A stretch of 64,000 nucleotides of DNA from Paraburkholderia bryophila (lineage in GTDB: Bacteria > Pseudomonadota > Gammaproteobacteria > Burkholderiales > Burkholderiaceae). Positions within the stretch are counted from its first letter, which is position 1. Each line of letters opens with the position of its first letter. The notes below the pieces were generated by a model. The model was not told the origin of the DNA, searched no databases, and worked only from the letters and a program-made list of their open reading frames with translations. The translations under genes were made by a program, and so were the position numbers. Of the stretch, positions 1-7,856 are shown one piece after another. The stretch spans positions 1-64,000 of the forward strand of contig NZ_QLTK01000021.1 of the NCBI RefSeq assembly GCF_003269035.1, written 5' to 3'.

Positions 1-43
1 GAGAGGCCACAGTACGTTTCTTTTTCATGATCGGCATATCCAT
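1..43 (-). CDS. Start of a leftward gene cut by the window edge (unidentified)
   Basis: Only the first 14 or so codons are inside the window. On the minus strand an ATG at 43 begins a reading frame whose peptide starts MDMPIMKKKRTVAS and stays open to base 1. An AAGGA sequence lies about 8 nt upstream. An in-frame ATG at 52 and an out-of-frame ATG at 59 are alternatives. The visible peptide is too short to assign a family, so no function is proposed. An imperfect inverted repeat (GGCATATC at 33-40 and GATATGCC at 60-67) overlaps the start region. Confidence 0.35.
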   Translation of the reverse strand, partial: MDMPIMKKKRTVAS

Positions 44-111
44 GATATTCATCCTTCATGATATGCCTCGCCCACAAAATCACGGATAGGTCCCTTAGCA
101 GGGGCGGTGCG

Positions 112-334
112 TGAACAACCGCCGCGGCGCGCGCAGCGCCGCCGGAAGAATGACTGCTGTGTCACGAGCGTGGAGTGTGCGAGAGCCCAGATTCCAGATG
201 CACCACTACCGGACCTGCGCGAGGGACCCGCTTATGAGTTAGCGGTGTGAGCCGCTTTCTTTTGCTTACTTTTCTTTGCGGCAGGCAAAGAAAAGTGAGT
301 GCCGCCCCGCACAGGGGCAACGCCAATAGACCAC
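112..334 (-). repeat. 223-bp dispersed structured repeat, copy A (inverted relative to copy B)
   Basis: Read on the minus strand this segment aligns without gaps to 33617-33839 over 223 positions, with about 18 mismatches by my count. It begins GTGGTCTATTGG and ends GGTTGTTCA. It contains a perfect 12-bp hairpin (ACTTTTCTTTGC, loop CTGCC, GCAAAGAAAAGT), a 5-bp GCCCC/GGGGC hairpin and a CCGCT/AGCGG hairpin. It starts 67 nt after the stop codon of the leftward methyltransferase gene and points the same way, just as copy B does behind ureD. No convincing coding sequence is inside. Function is unknown; the hairpins suggest an RNA-level or 3'-end role. Confidence 0.85.
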
Positions 335-401
335 TAAAAAATCAAGAAAAGGCCAACACCCAAAGAGACCAACCGAACCCGCGCAGCGGACAAAACCCCA
401 A

Positions 402-1157
402 TCAAGCCGCCACCAAAACCCCACCCAAAGACCGATCCCGATCCAGGTGCCGATCGGCAAAAGCCTCCCCAACCATCACCAGACTAGGCTGCGCAGCATC
501 AACCCACGCCACTGCCTCACCACAAGCAAGCCCTTCAAGCGTGAGCGTCAAAATCCTTTCCCGAGGCGTACTACAAGCCTCAACAATCGCCACAGGCGTA
601 GAAGCAGGCCGCCCAGCCTCGATCAACTGCTGTGCAATCTCAACCCCACTATCCCGGCCCATATAAAACACAACCGAATCCGCGTTGACCTGCTCACGGA
701 TCTCATCGGAGCCAGCAGCCCGACTAAAAGTCGCCAGAGCCACACTCCGGGACACGCCACGCAACGTCAAAGACCGCTTCAAGGAAGCCGCACTAGCCAA
801 CGCGGCAGTGATACCAGGCACGACCTCATACTCGATCCCAGCCGCCTCAAGCGCGCGCATTTCCTCATCGGCGCGCCCGAACAACATAGGATCGCCCCCC
901 TTGAGCCGGACCACGACCTGATGTTCGAGCGCAGCGTCCACGATCTGCTTGTTGATGAACTGCTGCGCAGTGGAAAGCTGCCCACAGCGCTTGCCGACAG
1001 CAATCCGCCGCGCGTGCGAAGGCGCATAGTCGAGCATGGCCGGCTCGATCAAAGCATCATGCAACACCACATCCGCCGAACCTAAAAGCCGCGCGCCGCG
1101 CACGGTAATCAGATCCGCGGCACCCGGCCCCGCGCCGATCAAATAAACCTTACCCAT
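402..1157 (-). CDS. cobA: Uroporphyrinogen-III C-methyltransferase
   Basis: Makes precorrin-2 from uroporphyrinogen III by two SAM-dependent methylations, the first step towards siroheme, the cofactor of the sulfite reductase encoded upstream. The 251-residue protein has the SUMT signatures: GAGPG at residues 8-12 and VRLKGGDPMLFGRADEE further in. It is a stand-alone methyltransferase without the dehydrogenase/chelatase half of CysG. The ATG at 1157 was chosen because the family normally starts a few residues before the GxGPG loop. An in-frame ATG at 1163 is equally possible, and a longer frame to 1199 adds an unrelated-looking leader. It is the last gene of the leftward cys operon, 80 nt after cysN. 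Confidence 0.93.
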   Translation of the reverse strand: MGKVYLIGAGPGAADLITVRGARLLGSADVVLHDALIEPAMLDYAPSHARRIAVGKRCGQLSTAQQFINKQIVDAALEHQVVVRLKGGDPMLFGRADEEMRALEAAGIEYEVVPGITAALASAASLKRSLTLRGVSRSVALATFSRAAGSDEIREQVNADSVVFYMGRDSGVEIAQQLIEAGRPASTPVAIVEACSTPRERILTLTLEGLACGEAVAWVDAAQPSLVMVGEAFADRHLDRDRSLGGVLVAA

Positions 1158-1237
1158 TTGCATCAACCTGTCCGTAAGGGCGCCAAAGGCACACAGCAAC
1201 CAACCGGCAAAGCCGGCAACGCGTCACCTAACCTTAT

Positions 1238-2554
1238 TTAAGCCGAAAACGCCCGAATCATCCCAGCCGCGACGGTATGGTGCGTCGCCTCGTCGATCAG
1301 CACGAACGCCCCCGTCCCCTGATGCGAATCATACACATCGCACACCAGCGGCTTCTGCAACGTCAGCGCAACACGGCCGATATCGTTCATGGCCAGTTCC
1401 TTGCGATCGGTCGCCTGCGACAACGTATGCACGTCGAGCACTTCCTTGATCGCGCCGATGCGCGCGAACACCGTATTGGTGGTCTGCTTCAACAGATACT
1501 TGCGTTGCGTCGACAGCGGCGTGTCGTCGAACCAGCACAGATCGGCTTCCAGCTTCTTCGCCGGTTCCGGCGCTGCTTCACGCAGCACGAAGGTATCGCC
1601 GCGCGACACATCGACATCTTCCGCGAGACGGATCGTCACCGTCTGACCGGCAAACGCGCGATCCACCAGCGCCGTGCCGCCCACCACCGGCGCGATAATC
1701 TCGGCCACGGTGGCTTCGCGATTCGCCGGCAGCACGACGATCGTGTCGCCCACCTTCACTTCGCCCGCTTCGACACGGCCCATGTAGCCGCGGAAATCGT
1801 CGGCCTGACTGCCGTCCTGACGCGCGACCCATTGCACCGGGAAACGCAGCGCCTGACCCGTCGGAATGTCCACCGGCAACGCTTCGAGCAGGTCGAGCAG
1901 CGGCTCGCCCGCATACCACGGCATGCTTTCGCTAGCGGTCACGATGTTGTCGCCCTTCAACGCCGACACCGGCACGAAGCGCACATCGTTCAAGCCCAAT
2001 TGACGCGCGAGTTCGACATACGCATCGCGAATCTCGTTGAAGCGTTGCTCGCTGTAGTCGACCAGATCCATCTTGTTGATCGCGACGATCGCATGCTGCA
2101 AACCGAGCAGCTTGACGATCGCGCTATGACGCTTGGTTTGCGGCAGCAATTGCGCGACGCCATCGATAAACGTGACACGTGTCGCATCGACCAGAATGAT
2201 CGCGGCGTGCGCGGTCGACGCGCCGGTCACCATATTGCGCGTGTATTGCTCGTGACCCGGCGTATCGGCAATGATGAACTTGCGCTTCGCGGTGGCGAAG
2301 TAGCGATACGCGACGTCGATCGTAATGCCCTGTTCGCGTTCGGCTTCGAGGCCGTCGGTCAGCAGCGACAGATCGATTTCGTCGCCCACGGTACGCTTGT
2401 TCTTCGCGCGCGACAGTGCCGAGAGCTGGTCGCTCAACACGGCCTTGCTGTCGTACAGCAGACGGCCGATCAACGTGCTCTTGCCATCGTCGACGCTGCC
2501 CGCAGTGATGAAACGCAGCACGCCGAGGTCTTCTGGTTGGTGAATACCGCTCAT
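1238..2554 (-). CDS. cysN: Sulfate adenylyltransferase subunit 1 (GTPase subunit)
   Basis: GTP-hydrolysing subunit of ATP sulfurylase. With CysD it makes adenylyl sulfate (APS) from ATP and sulfate in the cytoplasm. The 438-residue protein shows the EF-Tu-like GTPase motifs: P-loop GSVDDGKST at residues 19-27, DTPGHEQYTRNMV (G3) and NKMD (G4), followed by beta-barrel domains. Length fits CysN alone, with no fused APS kinase (CysC). That agrees with the APS-type reductase in this operon, which needs no PAPS. It begins 22 nt after cysD. Confidence 0.96.
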   Translation of the reverse strand: MSGIHQPEDLGVLRFITAGSVDDGKSTLIGRLLYDSKAVLSDQLSALSRAKNKRTVGDEIDLSLLTDGLEAEREQGITIDVAYRYFATAKRKFIIADTPGHEQYTRNMVTGASTAHAAIILVDATRVTFIDGVAQLLPQTKRHSAIVKLLGLQHAIVAINKMDLVDYSEQRFNEIRDAYVELARQLGLNDVRFVPVSALKGDNIVTASESMPWYAGEPLLDLLEALPVDIPTGQALRFPVQWVARQDGSQADDFRGYMGRVEAGEVKVGDTIVVLPANREATVAEIIAPVVGGTALVDRAFAGQTVTIRLAEDVDVSRGDTFVLREAAPEPAKKLEADLCWFDDTPLSTQRKYLLKQTTNTVFARIGAIKEVLDVHTLSQATDRKELAMNDIGRVALTLQKPLVCDVYDSHQGTGAFVLIDEATHHTVAAGMIRAFSA

Positions 2555-2576
2555 GATTTTGTGGCCTCGTGTGTGC

Positions 2577-3539
2577 TTAAAAGTAACCTTGCTTCTTACG
2601 CTGTTCCATCGCGGCTTCGGACACCTGGTCGTCCATCCGCGTTGCGCCGCGTTCCGTGATTTCGGTCACGGCCGTTTCGGCGATGATCTTCTCGAGATCA
2701 TCCGCATCGCTTTCCACCGGGCACGTGCAGCTGATATCGCCAACGGTCCGGAAACGCACCAGCGCGGTCTCGCTGGTTTCGCCTTCACGCATCGGCGTGA
2801 GCGGCGTAACCGGCACGAGCAGGCCATTGCGACGCACGATCTCGCGCTGATGCGCGTAATAGATCGACGGCAGTTCGAGCTGTTCGCGCGCAATGTACTG
2901 CCATACGTCGAGTTCGGTCCAGTTCGAGATCGGAAACACCCGCAGATGTTCGCCGTTATGCAGACGCGCGTTATACAGGCTCCACAGTTCCGGACGCTGC
3001 GCCTTCGGATCCCACTGACCGAATTCGTCGCGGAACGAGAAGATACGTTCTTTCGCACGCGCCTTTTCTTCGTCACGACGCGCACCGCCGATCAGCGCGG
3101 TATAGCCGTGCTCAGCGATAGTTTCGAGCAACGTCACCGCTTGCGCGGCGTTGCGCGAATCCAGTTCGCGACGCAGACGCACGGTGCCGCGCTTGATCGA
3201 ATCTTCGACGTGACCCACCACCAGTTCCGCGCCGATCTCTTTCGCACGGCGATCGCGGAAGTCGATCACTTCGTCGTAGTTGTGGCCCGTGTCGATATGC
3301 ACGAGCGGGAACGGCAGCACGGTTTTGCGATTCGCGCCGATGCCGAACGCCTTCAGCGCCAGATGCAGCACGACGACCGAATCCTTGCCGCCCGAAAACA
3401 GCAGCGCGGGCTTGCTGCATTCGGCGACCAGTTCGCGCAGGATATGAATCGACTCGGCTTCGAGCCAATCGAGGTGATCCATCCGGTTTGCCGTATTAGC
3501 GAGTGGTGCGTTCACAGTGGAGTCGAGCGTGGTGCTCAT
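2577..3539 (-). CDS. cysD: Sulfate adenylyltransferase subunit 2
   Basis: Catalytic ATP-pyrophosphatase subunit of ATP sulfurylase; it adenylates sulfate, driven by GTP hydrolysis in CysN. The 320-residue protein has the PP-loop SGGKDS at residues 49-54 within LLFSGGKDSVVVLHLA, and the conserved RRDEEKARAKERIFSFRD stretch. It is translated from ATG at 3539 and lies 113 nt downstream of cysH, the widest gap in the operon before cobA. Confidence 0.96.
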   Translation of the reverse strand: MSTTLDSTVNAPLANTANRMDHLDWLEAESIHILRELVAECSKPALLFSGGKDSVVVLHLALKAFGIGANRKTVLPFPLVHIDTGHNYDEVIDFRDRRAKEIGAELVVGHVEDSIKRGTVRLRRELDSRNAAQAVTLLETIAEHGYTALIGGARRDEEKARAKERIFSFRDEFGQWDPKAQRPELWSLYNARLHNGEHLRVFPISNWTELDVWQYIAREQLELPSIYYAHQREIVRRNGLLVPVTPLTPMREGETSETALVRFRTVGDISCTCPVESDADDLEKIIAETAVTEITERGATRMDDQVSEAAMEQRKKQGYF

Positions 3540-3652
3540 GTTCGGTCCTTCGTTGATTCGCCCGGCAAGCGGTGGCTTGCCGACGCGGAAGTATTCAAAT
3601 CAGTAGATGCGGTGTTCGAACCGGAAGCCAAGGTCCATTCAGACCCAAACTT

Positions 3653-4399
3653 TCAAGCCGATGCACTCTCGCTGCTATTGAACGGAATCGGGGTGATCGT
3701 CGTGATATGCAACCCACATTCCTTCGTATCGCGCGACTCCCACCACCAGCGCCCTGCCCGGCTGTCTTCACCGGGACGGATTGCGCGCGTACACGGCTCG
3801 CAGCCAATGCTCGGATAGCCACGCGCATGCAGCGGATTGACCGGCACGTCGAACGCTTTCAGATAGTCCCACACTTCGGTTTCCGTCCAATCGGTGAGCG
3901 GATTGAACTTGGCGATGTCGCGCGCGGCGTCGTGCTCTTCCGCATGCAGCTCGGCACGCGTCACGGATTGTTCGCGACGTTGCCCCGTCACCCACGCGCT
4001 GACATCCGACAGCGCGCGATTGAGCGGCTCGACCTTGCGGATTTCGCAGCAGCGCTTGCGCAGATCGACGCTTTCATAGAACGCGTTCAGACCGTGCGAG
4101 CTGACATAGTCGTCAACCGAAGCCGCCAGCGGATGAAACTGTTCGATGTCGTAGCCATAGCGGTCTTTCACACGATCGAGCATGCCGAGCGTTTCCGCAT
4201 GCAAGCGGCCCGTGTTCAGCGAGAAGATGCCGATCTTCACGCCGCGCGACAGGATCGCGTGGGTGAGCAGCATGTCTTCCGCCGCGAGGCTGCTGGCGAG
4301 CTTCACGTTCGTGTGACGCGCGGCGATCGAATCGAGCAGCGCATTCAGGCGCTCGACCTTCGCAGCGAGTTCCGGCGTGAGCGAGGTGACGATCGTCAT
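3653..4399 (-). CDS. cysH: Adenylyl-sulfate (APS) reductase, thioredoxin-dependent
   Basis: Reduces activated sulfate to sulfite in the cytoplasm. The 248-residue protein has the CysH fold. It also has two cysteine pairs, C117-C118 (RKRCCEIRK) and C200/C203 (YPSIGCEPC), which in this family bind a [4Fe-4S] cluster and mark enzymes that use APS rather than PAPS. The C-terminal ECGLH (C228) is the catalytic cysteine motif. Absence of a cysC gene in the operon fits APS use. Its ATG overlaps the stop of the DUF934 gene by 4 nt (ATGA), implying coupled translation. Confidence 0.95.
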   Translation of the reverse strand: MTIVTSLTPELAAKVERLNALLDSIAARHTNVKLASSLAAEDMLLTHAILSRGVKIGIFSLNTGRLHAETLGMLDRVKDRYGYDIEQFHPLAASVDDYVSSHGLNAFYESVDLRKRCCEIRKVEPLNRALSDVSAWVTGQRREQSVTRAELHAEEHDAARDIAKFNPLTDWTETEVWDYLKAFDVPVNPLHARGYPSIGCEPCTRAIRPGEDSRAGRWWWESRDTKECGLHITTITPIPFNSSESASA

Positions 4400-4947
4400 G
4401 CCGAGGCCTTTTCGGCGGCAGCGGCGGCAGCCGCTTCACGGCGACGAAACCACGGCAGCGGGTTGTCCACCGCGCCCTGGTACTGCACGCTGAATTCGTC
4501 GAACGCTTTCAGCGCGTCGTCGAAATCCTTGTCCTCGCGCAGCGCGTAAGCATCGAAACCGCAACGGAACATAAACGTAATCTGATCGCGCAACACGTCG
4601 CCGATCGCGCGCAGTTCGCCCTTGTAGCCGTAACGCTCGCGCAGCAAGCGGCCAATGCTGTAACCACGGCCGTCGCGGAACACCTGGAAGTCCACGCCGA
4701 TCAGCGCGATCTTGTCGAAGTCGGCGACGAGATCCGCCGGTTCGTTATCCGGTGCCAGCCACACGCCGATTTCAGCGGCGCCGCGCGAAGCGGCCAGCGC
4801 CTCGCGTTCAGCCTGCCACAGCGCGAGCGGCACCAGCACCTTGCCCGCAGGCAAGTCGTTCACCGCCGGCAGCGAGCCGTCTTCGGCCGGGCGCACGAGC
4901 GTCCAGTCGTCGTTGACGATCGCGCGATTCTTGATGATAGAAGCCAT
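4396..4947 (-). CDS. DUF934 protein of the sulfite-reduction operon
   Basis: A 183-residue cytoplasmic protein starting MASIIKNRAIVNDDW. A longer frame to 5079 would overlap cysI and adds an arginine- and serine-rich leader unlike the family, so the ATG at 4947, 22 nt after cysI, is preferred. DUF934 proteins are found in cys clusters of beta- and gammaproteobacteria and are often labelled as probably involved in sulfite reduction, without a defined activity. Visible features are a conserved-looking FRCGFDAYALRED segment with the only clear cysteine, and an acidic central part. There is no cofactor motif that I recognise. Position between cysI and cysH, overlapping cysH, suggests a partner of one of the two reductases. 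Confidence 0.85.
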   Translation of the reverse strand: MASIIKNRAIVNDDWTLVRPAEDGSLPAVNDLPAGKVLVPLALWQAEREALAASRGAAEIGVWLAPDNEPADLVADFDKIALIGVDFQVFRDGRGYSIGRLLRERYGYKGELRAIGDVLRDQITFMFRCGFDAYALREDKDFDDALKAFDEFSVQYQGAVDNPLPWFRRREAAAAAAAEKASA

Positions 4948-4969
4948 CTGTTCAGTATCCTTATCGCGG

Positions 4970-6649
4970 TTACGCGTGAGCCGGTTGACGCGAGGCGTAC
5001 ACACGCTCCTTGAACGGAGCCATGCCGATGCGGTTATACGTTTCGATGAAACGCTCGCCTTCGTGGCGATGCTCGACAAACGTATCGATCACCTTGCTCA
5101 TCACGTCCGGCATTTCTTCCGCCGAGAACGACGGGCCGATCACGCGGCCGAGGCTCGCGCCATTCGCACCCGTTCCCTGCTCGCCGCCGAGCGTCACCTG
5201 ATACCACTCCGAGCCGTCCTTATCGACGCCCAGAATGCCGATGTTGCCGACGTGATGGTGACCGCACGCATTGATACAACCCGAGATATTCAGCGACACG
5301 TCGCCGAGGTCGTACACGTAGTCGAGATCGTTGAAACGTTCCTGAATCGCCAGCGCGATCGGAATCGACTTGGCATTCGCGAGCGAGCAGAAATCGCCGC
5401 CCGGGCATGCGATGATATCGGTCAGCAAGCCGATGTTCGGCGTCGCGAAACCTTGCGCCTTGGCCTTTTCCCACAGCGCGAACAGGTCGCGCTTCCTGAC
5501 GTTCGCGAGAATCAGGTTCTGTTCGTGCGACACGCGAATCTCGCCGAGCGAATATTCGTCGGCCCAATCGGCAACGGCTTCCATCTGCGTATCCGTCGCG
5601 TCGCCCGGGGCGATCGTGGTCGGCTTCAGCGACAGCGTCACCGACGCGTAACCCGACACCTTATGCGGACGCACGTTACGCTCGACCCAACGGGCGAACG
5701 CACGGTTTTCCAGCAGATGCTTTTCGAACGAAGCATCGGTATCGGCCAGCTTTTCGTACACCGGCGGCTGGAAGTACTGCGACACGCGATCCACTTCGGC
5801 TTGCGTGAGCGTCGCCGGACCGTCCTTCAGGTGCTGCCATTCTTCTTCGACCTGCGCGGAGAATTTCTCCGGGCTCAGCGCCTTCACGAGAATCTTGATG
5901 CGCGCCTTGTAGATGTTGTCGCGGCGGCCATAGCGGTTATACACGCGCAGCACGGCTTCGCAGTACGACAGCAGGTGTTGCCACGGCAAGTCCTTGCGGA
6001 TGATCGCGCCGATGATCGGCGTGCGGCCCATGCCGCCGCCGGCCAGAATGTCGACCACCAGTTCGCCCTGCTCGTTCTTCTTCAGATACACGCCCATGTC
6101 GTGAATCTGCACGGCAGCGCGGTCTTCCTTCGAACCCGAGACGGCGATCTTGAACTTGCGCGGCAGCCACGCGAATTCCGGATGGAACGTCGACCATTGA
6201 CGCAGGATTTCCGCCCACGGGCGCGGATCGACCATTTCGTCCGGCGCGACACCGGCGAACTGGTCCGCAGTGATATTGCGGATGCAATTACCCGAGGTCT
6301 GGATGCCGTGCATCTGCACCGCGGCGAGCTTGCGCAGGATTTCCGGCGTTTCCTCGAGCTGGATCCAGTTGTACTGGATGTTCGAGCGCGTCGAGAAATG
6401 GCCGTAACCGCGGTCGTGTTCGCGGGCGATCTGCGCGAGCACGCGCATCTGGTCGCTACGCAGGTTGCCGTAGGGAATCGCGATGCGGTGCATGTACGCG
6501 TGGCGCTGCATGTACAGGCCATTCTGCAGACGCAGCGGACGAAACTCCTCTTCGCTCAATTCGCCCGACAAGCGGCGGCGAACCTGATCGGCGTACTGCG
6601 CGACCCGTTCATCGACGATGGTCTGGTCGTACTGATCGTATTGGTACAT
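4970..6649 (-). CDS. cysI: Nitrite/sulfite reductase hemoprotein (sulfite reductase beta subunit)
   Basis: Siroheme and [4Fe-4S] enzyme that reduces sulfite to sulfide. The 559-residue protein has the duplicated reductase repeat and the cluster-binding cysteines C-x5-C (ACPGGDFCSLANAK, near residue 415) and C-x3-C (SGCINACGHHHVGNIG, near residue 458). The ATG at 6649 gives the typical start MYQYDQYDQTIVDERV. A GTG at 6676 would add nine residues and is less likely. No flavoprotein partner (cysJ) is present in the window, so a ferredoxin-type donor is probable. It is the first gene of the leftward operon, divergent from the CysB-type regulator. Confidence 0.93.
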   Translation of the reverse strand: MYQYDQYDQTIVDERVAQYADQVRRRLSGELSEEEFRPLRLQNGLYMQRHAYMHRIAIPYGNLRSDQMRVLAQIAREHDRGYGHFSTRSNIQYNWIQLEETPEILRKLAAVQMHGIQTSGNCIRNITADQFAGVAPDEMVDPRPWAEILRQWSTFHPEFAWLPRKFKIAVSGSKEDRAAVQIHDMGVYLKKNEQGELVVDILAGGGMGRTPIIGAIIRKDLPWQHLLSYCEAVLRVYNRYGRRDNIYKARIKILVKALSPEKFSAQVEEEWQHLKDGPATLTQAEVDRVSQYFQPPVYEKLADTDASFEKHLLENRAFARWVERNVRPHKVSGYASVTLSLKPTTIAPGDATDTQMEAVADWADEYSLGEIRVSHEQNLILANVRKRDLFALWEKAKAQGFATPNIGLLTDIIACPGGDFCSLANAKSIPIALAIQERFNDLDYVYDLGDVSLNISGCINACGHHHVGNIGILGVDKDGSEWYQVTLGGEQGTGANGASLGRVIGPSFSAEEMPDVMSKVIDTFVEHRHEGERFIETYNRIGMAPFKERVYASRQPAHA

Positions 6650-6868
6650 TCGGGGACCCCAATTTTTGCGTGACACACAGCGGTCCGGTTCCGCTGCGCC
6701 TTGAATACCTGGTGTTAGTCAGCTGCTGCAAACGAGGGTTTAGACCCATCTCTCATTTGCTTATGACAAATACAGATATCCATATTGAAAAAGATGGACA
6801 GATCGTAATAAACTCGCCTTATATTTCAAACGACTAAAAAATTACTTTGATATGCGGAGAGGTTATAT
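6650..6868. promoter_or_regulatory. Divergent cysI / cysB-type promoter region
   Basis: A 219-bp spacer, clearly more AT-rich than its surroundings (about 6740-6860), separates the leftward cys operon from the rightward regulator gene. LysR-type regulators such as CysB usually bind in such divergent spacers. On the minus strand TTGTCA (6761-6766) could be a -35 element, but no good -10 sequence follows at 17 bp. No exact operator can be named. A strong GGAGAGG ribosome-binding site precedes the regulator ATG. Confidence 0.5.
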
Positions 6869-7810
6869 ATGAACCTGCACCAGTTCCGCTTCGTCCGCGA
6901 GGCCGTGCGGCAGAATTTCAACCTGACGGAGGCGGCCAAGGCACTGTTTACCAGCCAGCCGGGCGTTTCCAAGGCGATCATCGAGCTGGAAGACGAGCTG
7001 GGCGTCGAAATCTTCACGCGGCACGGCAAGCGGGTGCGCTCGCTGACCGAGCCGGGGCGCATCATTTTGCAGTCAGTCGAGAGGATCCTGCAGGAAGTGG
7101 AGAGTCTCAAGCGAGTCGGTAAAGATTACGCAGCGCAGGATCAGGGCAATCTGGTTATCGCCGCGACCCACACGCAGGCGCGCTATTCGCTGCCGGCGGC
7201 GATCGCCGAGTTCAAGAAGCGCTTCCCCAAGGTTCACCTTTCGATTCTGCAAGGTAGCCCGACCCAAGTCGCCGAAATGGTGATCCACGACCAGGCCGAT
7301 CTGGCGATCGCCACCGAAGCCGTCGCCAACTACAAGGAACTGGTGTCGCTGCCCTGCTTCCAGTGGCATCACGTCGCGGTCATGCAGCCGGATCACCCCC
7401 TACTCGACCGCAAACTTTTGTCGCTGGATGATCTGACCCAGTATCCGCTGATCACCTACGACAACGCGTTCGCCGGCCGCACCAAGATCAACGAGGCGTT
7501 CCGCCTGCGCGGCCTGCATCCGGACATCGTGCTGGAGGCGATCGACGCCGACGTGATCAAGACCTACGTGGAACTGGGTCTGGGCGTCGGCATCATGGCG
7601 GATATCGCGTTCAACGCCGAGCGCGACCGTCATTTACGTGCCATGCCGGTCGGCCACCTGTTCGGCAGCAATGTGACGCGGGTCGCGCTGAAACAGGGCG
7701 CCTATCTGCGCAGCTATGTGTACACGCTCGTCGAACTGTTGTCGCCGAGCATGAACCGCAAGCTGATCGAACAGGCCTTGAAGGGCGAACACGAAACCTA
7801 CGAACTTTGA
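6869..7810 (+). CDS. cysB: CysB-family LysR-type transcriptional regulator
   Basis: Regulator of sulfur assimilation genes. The 313-residue protein has an N-terminal winged helix-turn-helix (residues about 1-60, MNLHQFRFVREAVRQNFNLT, then TSQPGVSKAIIELEDELG) with the sequence usual for CysB/Cbl. The C-terminal periplasmic-binding-like domain would sense O-acetylserine or N-acetylserine, or APS in Cbl. It is divergent from cysI, which fits control of the operon. It could be Cbl rather than CysB in function; sequence reading alone does not separate them. Confidence 0.9.
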   Translation: MNLHQFRFVREAVRQNFNLTEAAKALFTSQPGVSKAIIELEDELGVEIFTRHGKRVRSLTEPGRIILQSVERILQEVESLKRVGKDYAAQDQGNLVIAATHTQARYSLPAAIAEFKKRFPKVHLSILQGSPTQVAEMVIHDQADLAIATEAVANYKELVSLPCFQWHHVAVMQPDHPLLDRKLLSLDDLTQYPLITYDNAFAGRTKINEAFRLRGLHPDIVLEAIDADVIKTYVELGLGVGIMADIAFNAERDRHLRAMPVGHLFGSNVTRVALKQGAYLRSYVYTLVELLSPSMNRKLIEQALKGEHETYEL

Positions 7811-7856
7811 CCGCAGTATTTGACAGCAGCACGCTTCCCGCTACGGAGACCTCCCG

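Noticed and set aside
247..666. Open frame across repeat copy A and the end of the cobA-type gene
   Set aside because: Half is repeat sequence shared with copy B and half is antisense to the methyltransferase gene.
1277..2659. Long open frame antisense to cysN
   Set aside because: Arginine- and histidine-rich translation is the usual shadow of a high-GC gene on the opposite strand; cysN is certain.
4712..6673. 653-codon open frame antisense to cysI
   Set aside because: Lies fully over cysI; no family motif and composition typical of antisense GC-rich DNA.
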